Below, in pieces: positions 47,791-59,002 of a stretch of 64,000 bases of DNA (position 1 is the first letter of the stretch; each line of letters opens with the position of its first letter). Source of the DNA: Eucommia ulmoides (Eukaryota > Streptophyta > Magnoliopsida > Garryales > Eucommiaceae); assembly GCA_016647705.1 (NCBI GenBank), contig CM028328.1:35316501-35380500 (forward strand), written 5' to 3'. The notes under the pieces were generated by a model. It was not told where the DNA came from. It saw only the letters and a list, made by a program, of their open reading frames with translations, and did not search any database. The position numbers and the translations under genes are program-made.

Positions 47791-48002
47791 TATGAGAAGA
47801 GGAGGCATATCAATTTTAGTAGGAGATTTGTGATGTAGAGTCAGGTTTATGCTTCTGTTTTGAAAGGTAAAGACTGAGTGGATGATCATATTCAATTATG
47901 AGAAGAGGAGGCATATCAATTTTAGTAGGAGATTTGTGATGTAGAGTCAGGTTATGCTTCTGTTTTGAAAGGTAAAGACTGAGTGGATGGTCATATTCAA
48001 TT
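47791..48002 (+). repeat. 106 bp near-identical tandem duplication
   Basis: Unit 47791-47896 is repeated at 47897-48002 with one indel and very few substitutions. This makes it one of the youngest repeats in the window. Confidence 0.95.
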
Positions 48003-48040
48003 ATTGGCTGGTAGAGGGCACTTTAGTCTTTATCTCTGTG

Positions 48041-48180
48041 TTAGAGCTTTTATGTACGACCCATATTTTATTATAAATCGAGGGAGAGGGTGACCGCTAA
48101 GGGTAAGCCATCTCATTATTTTCGTATTCTTCTCCTTACTTTAGCAGGATATCGAGAGAAAGTGCTAATGGGACATAATC
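48041..48180 (+). mobile_element. Copia LTR-like segment
   Basis: It opens TGTTAGAGCTTTTATG and contains 'aaatcgagggagagggtgacc', which parallels 'aaataaagggagaggctgac' in the LTR of the intron 4 Copia on the minus strand. The relation is by eye and modest. Confidence 0.45.
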
Positions 48181-48775
48181 CCATAGTTTTGCTCTACCAA
48201 TTTTTCCATTTTTTTTCCCAACAGCCATAGGAAAAAAAAAAAAAACAGATCCAACCTACTCACTGAACCCTAGCTACCACATATGTTCTGGTCCACATCC
48301 AGTCTTGCCGGATCTTCATAGCCGACCATTGACCCTAGTTGGAGCTTTATAGCCGTCCACCGACCATCGCTAGACCTTCGCAGCCGTCGGACGAACCTTG
48401 TAATCGCCTATGCACCCCTTTGATGCCACACAACCTTCGTTGGCATAGAATAGACTCTGATTGAGCCCCTCCTTGCTCCAGCCATCTTCAAATACTAGCA
48501 ACAAGTCTCCATCTTGCTCTGGCCACCTCCGACTGCCGATGACCTCAGCTTCCTAGCCTGCTGTAGATGAGAAAGGGTTAATCGAAACCTCCCTTGTTTT
48601 TTTTACCCGTTTGTCATTAAAAAAAAAGAAAGAAAAAAATGTATCATTGCGTGTTTCCTTTGAGTTATATTACTATTCATCTTTGTTTGTTTCCTTTGTC
48701 ACATGTTCCATTATAGGTAGTCTATCTGCCATTGTGGTTTTTTTGTTGGTCTTTGTTAGCTTCTTAATTATTTCT

Positions 48776-49130
48776 TTGATGGTACTTCCAGTATTAACCA
48801 CTCATAAGTTGAATGGAAGTAATTTTCTCCAATGGTCCAAGGACGTAAAATGGCCCTTATCGAACAAGGAAACACCATCATCTCGCCGGCTATCCTCCTT
48901 CGGAAAATACAAAGAAAGTTGACTAGCAGACCCAATCAGATGCTTAGATTCTATCTCAGTTATAGAACTCTATGGAGACTCAAGTTGTAGACATGTGTAG
49001 CCACATGGAGACCTGTAAAGAACTGTGGGAGTTTGTTAAGTTGTTATTTGTGAATAATCTTACTCGAATGTATGATGTACCAGTTGGCTACTTTCATGTC
49101 CAATAGGATACAGAGACCGTCATCGAAGAG
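48776..49130 (+). pseudogene. Copia gag fragment, same family as intron 4 element
   Basis: Residues LTTHKLNGSNFLQWSKDVK begin a Copia gag (about 48790-48850). After frameshifts, the DNA from 48930 to 49110 matches, base for base over long stretches, the reverse complement of 63815-63985 in intron 4 ('atctcagttat', 'tgtagccac.tggagacct', 'gtgggagtttgtt', 'cgaatgtatgatgt'). The reading frame is broken. Confidence 0.8.
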
Positions 49131-49224
49131 AGAAGATGAATGTTTTTCTTCCTTGATTCTCGCCCTTCTAAAATGGCTGAAGTGCTTGCCTAATACATTC
49201 GTTATCTTCATGTTGATGTTAGGC

Positions 49225-49500
49225 ATGAGATATCTTTGAGTAACAAGAATTATAATATTACTGCTAATGTTCACCCTAGGAATATAGAATTCAAGGAGGG
49301 TGAGTATGTGAGGGTTTGCGTACCTCCTGTATGTTGCTCAAAACATTTTTTCAAGAAATTGCAGGCGAGAGCTATTGGACCACGTTGTATTTTACGTAGA
49401 CCTTGGACCTAATGCCTATTTACTATTTGTCTTGTTTTTAATATGGAAACTTGTTACCTTATCGGGTCACGTTTCGAGCCTCCTAATGTTTTTGTAGGTG
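49225..49500 (+). pseudogene. Gypsy integrase C-terminal fragment
   Basis: Directly after the Copia gag fragment, the frame reads NVHPRNIEFKEGEYVRVCVP and KKLQARAIGP. These resemble the integrase C-terminal block (FKEGDLVMV...KLKARKIGPF) of gypsy elements. Joining a gypsy part to a Copia part must reflect a nested insertion or deletion scar. Confidence 0.65.
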
Positions 49501-50746
49501 TTCGTCCTTGAAAGCTGCATGTTACCAAATACTAACGATTAAATTGAAGAACTGTAAGAGAACAAGATCAAAGGCTCTTCACAAGGGGGATTTCAAATAT
49601 ATTTTGTCTACTGAAACGATCAACCACTCTCAGATGCCACTTGGCTTCTAGATTAAGAGTTACACTGTTTTGCACCAGATCTTTTGGAGCAATATCATTT
49701 TTATTACTTTCCAGAAGCTAGTTTTTCTCTGTTGTGGAACATTGTTGGGATCGACTAAGGCGATTGCTTTGAACTTATGTATGGCGGGGGTGGAAAAATC
49801 ATTAATGTGTTTTTTCCAAATTAGATGGTTATAGCCGTTACTTTCGTTTAATTTCTTTTCATGTTTTAAGCATAAAAATCTGCCCATTTTGCTTGTTTAT
49901 TTCCATTTTGTTATCGAGACAAGTGGGCCTACTAATGAGGGTTTTATTGTATTAGAGGGACACATTTGATTACTGATTAGTGGAATTATTGCGCAAGAGT
50001 TCTCTTTTGATTTCTTTGTTTTCTTTTCAAATGACCCTTGCATCATTTTCCCACGTATTATAAAATTGACAAAATGATAGAATACCATTTTAAAAATAAA
50101 TTCACGTTTTAAAACACAGTTTAAGTATAAATTGATTTTAACAAATTTTAGGAAGCCATAATTGAGTATGTGCATATCCCAGAGAGTTTAAGATGTATCA
50201 TACTGAAAGAGTTGTTTACGTTATGTAGTACAAAAAAATTACTCGTCTTCGATCTTGAATCCGTCTTCTCTAGTTCCGCACCTGTTTATTTCATTATACT
50301 AAAACAACGTTAGCAGACTCAAAGCATCAACTGAGATTTTATCATAAAACCATACGTAGGGTCCTTGATGGTTGAAATCAATTGGGCTAACAAAAATTAC
50401 TTCTAAGAATATAATAGTCTTCGTTCTTTGAGAAGTACCGATATCGATTGATTCATCTTCAAGTGAAATTTGGTATCAAATTATATAACCTTGCATGGTT
50501 ATTATCACTTTCCTAATATTTGTTTTGTGGTGCAAAATAGGGTCATAAGTTTCCATCATTTGTTGGATTCCATCTTGACATGTGCTCCATTCTTGTAGAA
50601 TAATTAGCACCCATGATCTTGTAATCCATTTCCATCTTTAACTACTTTCAATCCTCTACTTTCTGTTAAATGCAACTCATGTTTGAATGCAGTATATTGA
50701 ATGTTATCATTTTTGTTTACGATGTTTTAGAACAATGTTTCAACAG
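49501..50746 (+). other. ARP7 intron 2, distal part
   Basis: No gene recognised. It ends in a pyrimidine-rich acceptor before exon 3. Confidence 0.6.
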
Positions 50747-50888
50747 GCTGTTAGAGAACAATTGGTGCAGTTGATGTTTGAAACATTTAACATCTCGGGG
50801 TTTTATGCGTCAGAGCAAGCAGTATTATCACTTTATGCAGTAGGACGTATCTCGGGCTGCACTGTTGATATTGGTCATGGGAAGATTG
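50747..50888 (+). CDS. ARP7: ARP7 exon 3 (codons 99-145 plus one base)
   Basis: The acceptor CAACAG ends at 50746. The exon encodes [15 protein letters not shown], the strongly conserved [17 protein letters not shown] stretch, and TVDIGHG (residues 137-143), which sits at the actin phosphate-2 loop. It ends after the first base of codon 146, and the donor GTATGC follows. The missing two bases of the Asp codon are supplied by exon 4, so the phase is consistent. Conservation here is the strongest of the four exons. Intron 3 is about 7.9 kb. Confidence 0.96.
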
Positions 50889-51059
50889 GTATGCATTTTT
50901 CTATATTAGACTTCCTTTATTACCATTGAGCTCGTGAAGTTCATATCTGACCTTTCGCATATTTGAAATAGTTTAGACATTTTACTAGTACTTTTACTTT
51001 GCAATATCTCATTAGTAGCACAAGTAGTATGCTGGTTTCCATACTTTACATTGAATGGA

Positions 51060-52200
51060 CGCCTTTAAAACACTGGGATCTGGAGGGCAGCTAAGGGGTG
51101 GATGTCACAAGAATGATATTCGGCACCCATTTTACACCTGTTATGGCCCAAGTGTAATGAGTACTTACCAGCCCACAATCATTCAACTCACTCACAATAT
51201 GAATATGCAACAAGAAAGTTAACCGAATGAACAGCACAACAATTTACTCGCACTTGTACACTTCCTCCTTTTTTTTTTTTAATTACTCACAATAAAATAA
51301 GGATCAGTCTGAGATTTGGGTATGGCCGCATGAACAACTCCAATGCTAACGCTGGAACAAATTTACAAGTATATATATGTAGTTGTATTACTAATCAACA
51401 GTAATCTATGTGCACCTCCGACCAGTATGCAAAGGAATTCTAAGACGGGCAGAACTACGTTCTGTGTAACTAACGAATACCAACACTCAAGCTACTGTTC
51501 CCGGTCTCACAAGGACACTGAGCTTGTGCCTAGTATGCTTATTTGAACCTTTATTGTGGAGTTGTGCTTTTAAAAGTCTGGCATCGTTTGACTGTTTGTT
51601 CACACTGTACATTTAGGATCCTACCCATACCGCCAATGGTTGCCCACAATTACCTCGACCTCTGTCCGAGTTCCCTTCAGTGTTAAGACTCCAACAGTCT
51701 TGAGCTATTATTTTTCACTTCTATTAGGAGTCTTCCAAACTCCGGCCCTGCGTTCCTGACTTTGCCCCTAGGAATCCTGCCGCCAAGGACTCTTCCGTGC
51801 TATGTCTTTGCATTGTGCCGAAGACTCCTACTCCTCAAGGACTCCTTGGTTCCCCTAATTGAGAGTCTAAGTTGTAGTGAAACTTTGCTGAGAGAGCTTC
51901 CACTCAAGACCGAGCTTCACCTCCGTGGGAAATGATGTTTAATACCTTACTAAGTTTTATTGGAAGTGACAATAGTATACATCCCTTTGCTTGAGGAGGT
52001 ATAATGATCTCTGAAAGGCCTCGCGGACATCATCCGTAAGCTATGACTACTGGTTGTTGCGCTCCACCTAATCGTTTGCTACTGTTCACCTCATGTCTGT
52101 CTTCCTCGCTCTATATAGGCCTCAGAAGCAAGTCCCCATCACAGGTACTTCTGCACTTGGGCACCCTTCGAAGTGATCTTGGCATGAAGATTATACCTTG
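51060..52200 (-). mobile_element. LTR-like fragment, probably minus strand
   Basis: This noncoding, relatively GC-balanced stretch reads on the minus strand as a promoter-bearing LTR. A 'gcctatatagagcg' TATA-type motif lies near 52110-52125. I did not find its ends or a body, so the call is tentative. Confidence 0.3.
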
Positions 52201-52420
52201 GCTCTGGCGACCAATTAGAAGGTGCTAACAGTAAAAGAGCTACATAGTTTGCAGTTCAATGCTGACTGCATGATCTTGGCATGGCAGTCATGCCTTGACT
52301 CCAGTTTGCAGTTCAATGCTGACTGCATGATCTTGGCATGACAATCATGCCTTGACTTCGGCCACAAATTATAAGGCGCTAACGGTAAAAGAGCTACATG
52401 GTTTGCAGTTCAATGTGGAC
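52200..52420 (+). repeat. Nested tandem repeats (57 bp within 154 bp)
   Basis: 'agtttgcagttcaatgctga' occurs at 52246 and 52303 (57 bp apart), each followed by 'ctgcatgatcttggcatg'. The larger phrase with 'gtaaaagagctacat' repeats at about 52231 and 52385. Confidence 0.85.
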
Positions 52421-53064
52421 CTTAACCTTTCAGAGCTTTTCTCATATTTTCAACATGAGGAGCAAGGTCTGTATACAGATTACGGACCTGGAATCAAGGG
52501 ATATTTCCTAGTATCGCTTGCACAAACCATATGGTTCACAGACAGGAGGTACATCAATCTACAAAAATCATTTGTGTCTATATTTCATGTTGACCAACCT
52601 CTTTTTCTTGCATACGGTCTATCACTCCCCCCCTTTTTGCAGCCTTTTCCTTTTGCTACCACCTCTTTTTCCCAAATCTGTCTCCTTCTCTCTCTTAACA
52701 CTCCCCCTATCATCTCTCTCGCACCTATCTTAGACTTAATCTCCTTCAGCTGCCCCGACTTTTGGCCACACACAGATCACACGTTTCTCCACCTTTTTTT
52801 GTCTCTCACTCATTTGTACTTCGTCTCTCCGCCACCTTAACAATCTCTCTTCCATGCTTCTTCCCCATTTCTTCTTCATTGCCTACCACATCTACCATTT
52901 CTCTAGTTTGTAGCCATTATTGTGCTTGATGGCACCACAAAGACTAGGGGAAAGCAGTCGACAAGGACCGACCCTAATGCGCCATTTGGTATATTTGGCA
53001 CGAAGGAGATTTTTTTCGAGCATGCTGTTGACTTCTCCAATCTTCTTGAGCAAGAAATGGCATG
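52421..53064 (+). other. Unidentified coding-like stretch in intron 3
   Basis: An open frame at 52922-53200 has residues such as LDGTTKTRGKQSTRTDPNAP and EQEMAWMVLEQMDLLDL. I do not recognise it. It runs into the 231 bp duplication and may be transposon-derived. The preceding 52600-52900 is CT-rich. Confidence 0.35.
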
Positions 53065-53530
53065 GATGGTATTGGAGCAAATGGATCTCCTTGACCTCCG
53101 ATCACTCTTAATGCTTCTCATGGTGCTGATATATCCATGTCTCGTTCTCCTATTCATTCAGAATATGGTGGTGGTTCATGCGAGCGAGTCTTCCATTTAG
53201 AGCCTATACGTTTGTGTCATCATTGGTGGCACAGAGTTTCACATACGCTTCGGGGAAATCTCTTAGGCTTTGCAGTTGGAAGATGTCTATGGGCCAAAGG
53301 TGTTGGAGCATATGGATCTCCTTGGCCTTCAATCATTCCTAATGCTCCTCATAGTGCTGATATCGACGTCTCACTCGCCTATTCTATCAGAATATGGTGG
53401 TGGTTCATGCAGGCGAGTCTTCCATTAAGAGCCTATACATTTGTGTCACCATTGGTCGCACATAGTTGCACATACGCATCGGGAACCTCTTAAGCTTTGC
53501 AGTTGGAAGATGTCTATGGGCCAAACAGTC
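53065..53530 (+). repeat. 231 bp tandem duplication
   Basis: Two copies share 'ttggagca.atggatctcctt', 'gaatatggtggtggttcatg' and 'tttgcagttggaagatgtct'. The spacing (53072 and 53303) is 231 bp, which is 77 codons, so a reading frame would be kept. Confidence 0.9.
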
Positions 53531-54630
53531 CCTTGGTGATGCCAACAACCTTTGGTGGGCATTATTGCCAGTATGGGTGGAGGCGTAGATGTCAAGGAAC
53601 TTGACGCATTTGGTGCAGCTACCCGGTGGACGTTGCTGATCGACATCATCTTCCACATGACGATTTCCCCTTTGGGAAATGACTAGAATAGGCAGGACAA
53701 GATCCTTGAGGCGTTTTATTCTATTAATTGACGGCAGTGGTTCCAGCGGTGAATTTGATTGGGATGATCAAGGCACAAACCTGCGTGACTTGTCTTCATT
53801 GCCCTCCCTCTCACCCGTGTGGTACATCATTACGCTCCTTAGTATCTACAGTTTCACATATTGCTGGAGGAGAAGGCTACTGATGTTGCACCAATGCCAT
53901 ATGGGCATGGAAGGTGGTAGTATAGTCTCTCGAGGTTGGACCAAGAGATTTGACCCTTTTTGTCAACCGCAGTCACAGACTTGAAGCATACTAAGTAGCA
54001 TGTGTCTTGTGAGTGCTACTTTTAATGCAAAGTTCAACAATAGCGTGTGAAGACTGTAAACCAGGCATAAAAATAATCAATGGTTGCTGAGAATCCATTT
54101 TCATATGTGACTGTATTGAACATAAGAGAATGAAAAGGGCCAGTGCTTGGCAGAGGAGTCTTCTCGTAGCCTACAAGGGTAACCTTGGTCTCAAAATTGG
54201 AAGATACATATCCCTCGTTTAAATGATTAGTTTAAATAGAAAATGAAAATAAAATTACACTTATCCCCTCAAAAGGTCCTTATCTCTTCCATTCCTTTCA
54301 CTACCAGAGCTCACAATTATCGACATGCTTCAGCCTAATTCTTATATGCTACTCTTCCAAGAGTATTAATTTTTAATAATTTGTATTTGGCTGTTAATTA
54401 TTCAGAAATTATTTATTATTTATTTAGTTGACAACTTGGCGGAAGTTGGATATAATAGAAATCATCAACTTGCCTATGTCATCTTAAACTCTTTTGTTCG
54501 GTAACATTTTATTTTGTTGTATTACGCCTAGGGGGTATTTTTTATAATTTTCCGCATCCCCCTCTCTTTCTGCAACTATAAGAAGTTATTTTCATCCCAA
54601 ATTTATTTTCGCACTAATAGATCTCATAAT
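53531..54630 (+). other. ARP7 intron 3, middle
   Basis: No gene recognised. Short open frames at 53405-53984 overlap the duplication and its right flank on both strands. Confidence 0.5.
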
Positions 54631-54639
54631 TATGGAGAT

Positions 54640-55020
54640 TTTTTTTATCACTAAATTTCAATGAAAATTCAATAAAAATTCTTAAAAATATAGTGCAAGA
54701 TTTATAAAAATCAAGAGGCGTTCAAATAAAAATTTAAGAATTTTAATGTGAATTTTTACTAAAATATCTAGGTAAAAATTTTCATTTTTCATAACTTAAA
54801 TCATGATTTATAAATATCAAAAAGGATTTACATAAAAATTTAAGAATTTTAATTGAATTTAATTCAATCTGGGATAAAAGTTTTTATTTTCCATTATTTA
54901 ATACAAGATTTATAAAATCAAAAGCGGTTTACATAAACATATATGAATTTTTATTGAATATTTGTTAAAATATAGGGTAAAATTTTTCATTCTCAATATT
55001 TGCGAGATTTATGATCACAA
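54640..55020. repeat. ~104 bp AT-rich tandem repeat
   Basis: Three diverged units share 'gatttataaa.atcaa' followed by 'aaatttaagaattttaa', at about 54699, 54805 and 54907. They may be subterminal repeats of the Helitron-like element ending at 56014. Confidence 0.8.
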
Positions 55021-55985
55021 GAATAGGTTTGGGAGAAAAAACAAATTATATTTGCAAAAAGAGAGAAGGATGCGAGAAATTACAAAAATATCTTCAAAGT
55101 AATTTATTTCGTCCAATATCTTGGCAACATGTTCAATTGTACCAAATTAAAGCCAAATTGGAATAAAGTTGGTAATATAGATTATTTGTTTGTTTGAATA
55201 GAGTTGGTGATGGATTTTTTTAATTTTGGTTTTGAGAGAATGAGTGAGAGATTTACTCACGTGTGAGATAACTGAGTAATTTCTTAGCAATAAAATAAAG
55301 TGAGAAATTGTGTTGCTCTAAGGTAATCTCTAACCGAAAAGTTTGGGTACTTTTCAAGTACTTTTTGGTTCTTTTTAATTTATGGTTTCAATTAGGGTTT
55401 ACACTAAAACTTCCATTTTTTAGTTGTTTATTTTTAGAAGTTTGATTTATCATATGGCAATCTTTTTTTTTTTTTTTTTTTGTAGTAGAAAGAACATTTT
55501 GTTGCTAGATAAGGCCCCGTTTGCACTTTTTTATGTATAGTTTGCTTGATTCAAATGTATTTTTCTACATTTATTTTATTATATTAAAGGTTCTTTGACT
55601 TCTGAATTACTTCAATTTTATGTTTTACTTGATTTAGTTCGCAATTTTTTTTCTTCTAAACTTGTCTATTTCTTTGTGCTTAATTTTTTTACAAGTGATC
55701 AAAAAGGATCGTAACTCCCTTTTTGGTGTTTGTATTGGCATTGACAACAAAAAAGACAAGTAAAATTTTTTGATGTACTTCTCATATTGTATTTTTTATT
55801 TTTTTTTCCAATTAGACCATATGTTTTTGGAATTTCACTTTTGCTTCTTGAGCATACGTGCATGAGTTATGCTTTTTCGTTCTTTCTTTATATTTTACTA
55901 GCACATAAGCTGTGCTTGAAGCCATAATTAAAAAAAAAAAAACCTTAGGATTGTTGCATATTAAGTTTTTTTTTTTTTTTTAAAT

Positions 55986-56015
55986 CGTGCCTTCAGGCAC
56001 GGGTTATACGGTAGT
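55986..56015 (+). mobile_element. Second Helitron 3' terminus
   Basis: Hairpin CGTGCCT/AGGCACG (55986-56001) is followed by GGTTATACGGTAG and T. It is very similar to the terminus at 17381-17411 (ACACGGGTTATGCTCTAG), with CTAG degraded to GTAG. The element's 5' end was not found. It may extend left to about 54.4 kb. Confidence 0.6.
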
Positions 56016-56159
56016 TAAAAATAAATCATGTACTAATTTGGGATTCATACCGTAAATGCACCAATATATGTAAATGTGAAGCAGTTATGTTAAGACAAGT
56101 TGGAAATTAATCTTGATTAATTATATGTGAATTATGATTCCAGAAAATAGGTGAAAGTA

Positions 56160-56570
56160 ACTTTTTAAACATTTTCTGCACAGATCAATTGAGCAATTGG
56201 TCGAATGAAACTGACATATCAACAAACTACCAACCCTGTGTCCAAGTCGATTGACTGACTGGTTGATCGAATCAAGGGAATCAACTCCTTGGTCCATTTG
56301 GTTGATCGATTCCTAAACACTTTTAGACCTTTAACCTACTGGAGCAATCAATTTACCGGATTATTGGATCAGTCAACTGGATGGGCCTGGTGTATTGTTT
56401 GAGACTTGCTGTATCATTTGGTTGATCGGAACAGGGATTCGGTCGATTTGACTTGGCAATTTTCAAATTTTAAGTCTATTTTCAGAATAACTCATATCCG
56501 TTTTTATCCGAATTGATTTATACTCTTTTTCCATCATATTAATCATCTAAAACACAAATAGATTATAAGC
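56160..56570. mobile_element. SIRE-type LTR fragment with GTCGA/GGTTGATCG repeats
   Basis: Repeated phrases such as 'ttggttgatcga', 'caagtcgattgactg' and 'cggtcgatttgac' resemble the U3-type clusters in the LTRs at 1582-3729 and 5621-7470. No ends are visible. Confidence 0.45.
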
Positions 56571-58260
56571 TAAACATGTCACATAGAAAATATGCAAGTG
56601 CATATGTGTTTTTTTGTAGATGAGTCAATTATGCATTGGAGTATAGGGAAAGAGTTTTACCTTATGTTAGGTATACATTGCATTCACTTTACCCTCCCAA
56701 GCCATTTAATGATCTTCAGCTTGATTCTCCATCTTGGATCAACTTGTGTTTGTCTTTTCATCTTTATCTTGATCTTCTTATCTTTCTCTCTCGAATCTTC
56801 CTTTCTTCTTAGTACTTCTTCATCTTTTTACATGGTGTTGCTGTCATTTCATCTTGTCCTATTTTCAAACACTCAACACACATGTTAAATAACTAAAATT
56901 ACAAAAGTGATTCAAACCCTTGGGGACAACAACAACACTTTAAATTTTCAATTTTTATAACACTAATAAATGTCTTATTTTTCAGAACTTTTTCAAAATT
57001 AAACCAAACAACTTTTAACAAATTTTCGAAAAATACTGTTTTCGAAAATTATTTTCAAAATTTTCGAAGCTATTTTGAAAGTGACACCAAACAGCCCCTA
57101 AGGAACTTTTTATACTCCAAAATTCTCTCAAAAGTTCATTTTGGTTTAGTATTGTTTATAGAGAACTAGATAATGCAATATGGGAAGGGCACAATTACAT
57201 AATATCACTTTTTTTTTTGTCAAAAGTTTTATCTTAGATCGGCCACCTCGACATTCTACTGAACTTCCGTTCCTTGTTTCTTTCTAATTAGTTATGCTTC
57301 CCAACACACAAGAAGATGAGATAAATTAAAGAAATAATGGAAGTTTCGCTGCTTATTTGGTTATATAGTCGATACTGCATTCTTTTCACTGCTTGTATAG
57401 AAACTTTGCACGTCTTTACCTACAGATGGCCGTCTATCCCTGTTGGAATTTGGCAACACTGAGGAGTCTTGGTTAATGTTCTCCATTCTGAGCATCCTTT
57501 AGTTTGATTTGCCTGGTTTTTTAAATTGAATGGGTCTATTGTTTATATTTTCTTTATCTCCAAGCACCTACCGGTTGTTGTTTTGTGGGACATCTGGATG
57601 GATAGATGCAAAGCAAAATATAATAATATCCCATCTCTCTCTTCCACTCAGCTCAAAAAGTCATCTTCACTTTTTTCTTCTTTCTTCTGGATGCAAAATC
57701 CTTCCTCCCAATTACCTAGATGCTTGGGATCTTATTCACTTCTACATTCATCCTCCATCAATTTAACTCCAAAACCTCCCAAATTGATTAAATTGTCATT
57801 TCCCAATTCTTGTAATCTCGAACCTAATTGTCATGGGACCAAGGAAAAGTAATCTGGTTATTGAAGAGGGGTCTGTGTCTGTTTGTGTGTGTCGGTAAAC
57901 TTATTCCGAGAGATCGACAAGGTTCCCCTTTGTTTTCCACACACGGATTGGACTTGATTTTTCATAAGGATTTTCAATTTTCATTTTCTTGTTGAGCTTG
58001 AAATCCAAGTTTGGGGCATATGCTTCAGAAGAAATCTCCTGTTCTCTGTATGTTGTGGTATAAATGGAGAGCTCTTTTTTATATGCTTTCTTAGCTTGAC
58101 TTCATGGTTTGTCACATGTTCCGATAATATAGCAAAGTTGCAATTTTTTTTTCCGGCTAACATGGGAGTAGTTCACACTAATACTGGATATTTTTACCTT
58201 TGCACTGATCTTCCTTCTTCCCTTAAATTTTTATTTGAGGATCTTATTGTGTAAAAGGGG
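56571..58260 (+). other. ARP7 intron 3, distal part
   Basis: T-rich intron DNA with no recognised gene. 'ttttcgaa' palindromic phrases cluster at 57020-57070, possibly a decayed MITE. Confidence 0.45.
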
Positions 58261-58289
58261 TAAAGGCCAAGTAGTGGTTTAGGGTTTAG

Positions 58290-58445
58290 TGTTAAAAGAA
58301 AAGACTGATAACCTTTCATGGATTTGATAATATATTGGATTTAGTGTTAAAAACCTGATGACCTTTAGGGTTAAAAAAAAACCTGATAACCTTTCATTGA
58401 TTTGATAATAAAGTGTAGGTTTAAAAGAAAAGCCTGATAACCTAT
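58290..58445 (+). repeat. 79 bp degenerate tandem repeat
   Basis: 'gataacctttcat.gatttg' recurs at 58307 and 58386, with a further partial copy after each. It lies about 300 bp upstream of exon 4. Confidence 0.75.
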
Positions 58446-58757
58446 AGAAACTATGAGAATGTCAGAAAACTCAAAACACCAGTCTTAAATTATGCCAGTG
58501 TTTTTTTTTGGAATATGTAGGGCATATAGTCTTTGTGCTTACTCTGGTTTGGAATGAATACTGTATTATGACAAATATAGTCTCTATGATATAGTTGTCT
58601 TCGATAATGTTACTAATGTCCTATTTACTTGGTGAAGTTATTTTTTTCCTTTTCCGATAACAGTATGTGTAATTGCTCCGAAAATCCTTTTCTTGTTCCA
58701 AAACTGAGAAAGGAGCATCAGTAAACTGAGTTTTCTATTGTATTATCACTTTAACAG

Positions 58758-59002
58758 ATATTGCTCCAGTAATTGAAGGCGCAGTGCAGAACATTGCTTC
58801 AAGAAGATTCGAAGTTGGTGGCATTGATTTGACGATGCTTCTTTCTCAGGAACTTGCTAAATCCAATCCAATGATGAAACTCAGTGTATCTGATGTTGAC
58901 AAAATAAAAGAGAAATATGCCTGCTGTGCTGAGGATGATGTTGCTTATAGGAAGATCCAGCAGTCATGCCAGGGGGAGCAACATATTCTGCCTGACGGAC
59001 AA
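58758..59002 (+). CDS. ARP7: ARP7 exon 4 (codons 146-227)
   Basis: After the acceptor TTAACAG the frame reads DIAPVIEGAVQNIASRRFEV, then GGIDLTMLLSQEL, the helix-rich VSDVDKIKEKYACCAEDD, and ends at LPDGQ. The donor GTTTGT begins at 59003. In Arabidopsis ARP7 this point is followed by about 136 more residues. They are not in the window, so the 3' exon or exons lie beyond position 64000, past an intron of at least 5 kb that holds an antisense Copia element. Nothing in these four exons suggests a pseudogene: there are no stops, all splice sites are canonical and all phases match. Confidence 0.95.

Noticed and set aside
47252-47838. Open frames at 47252-47569 and 47557-47838 as genes
   Set aside because: They lie in a GC-rich degenerate repeat block and the frames are open on both strands.
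42667-59002. Assignment to conventional actin or ARP4
   Set aside because: The exon residues (for example DPIVRGYIKDWDAM and [17 protein letters not shown]) fit plant ARP7 as remembered and lack the actin DNase loop sequence and the ARP4 insertions.
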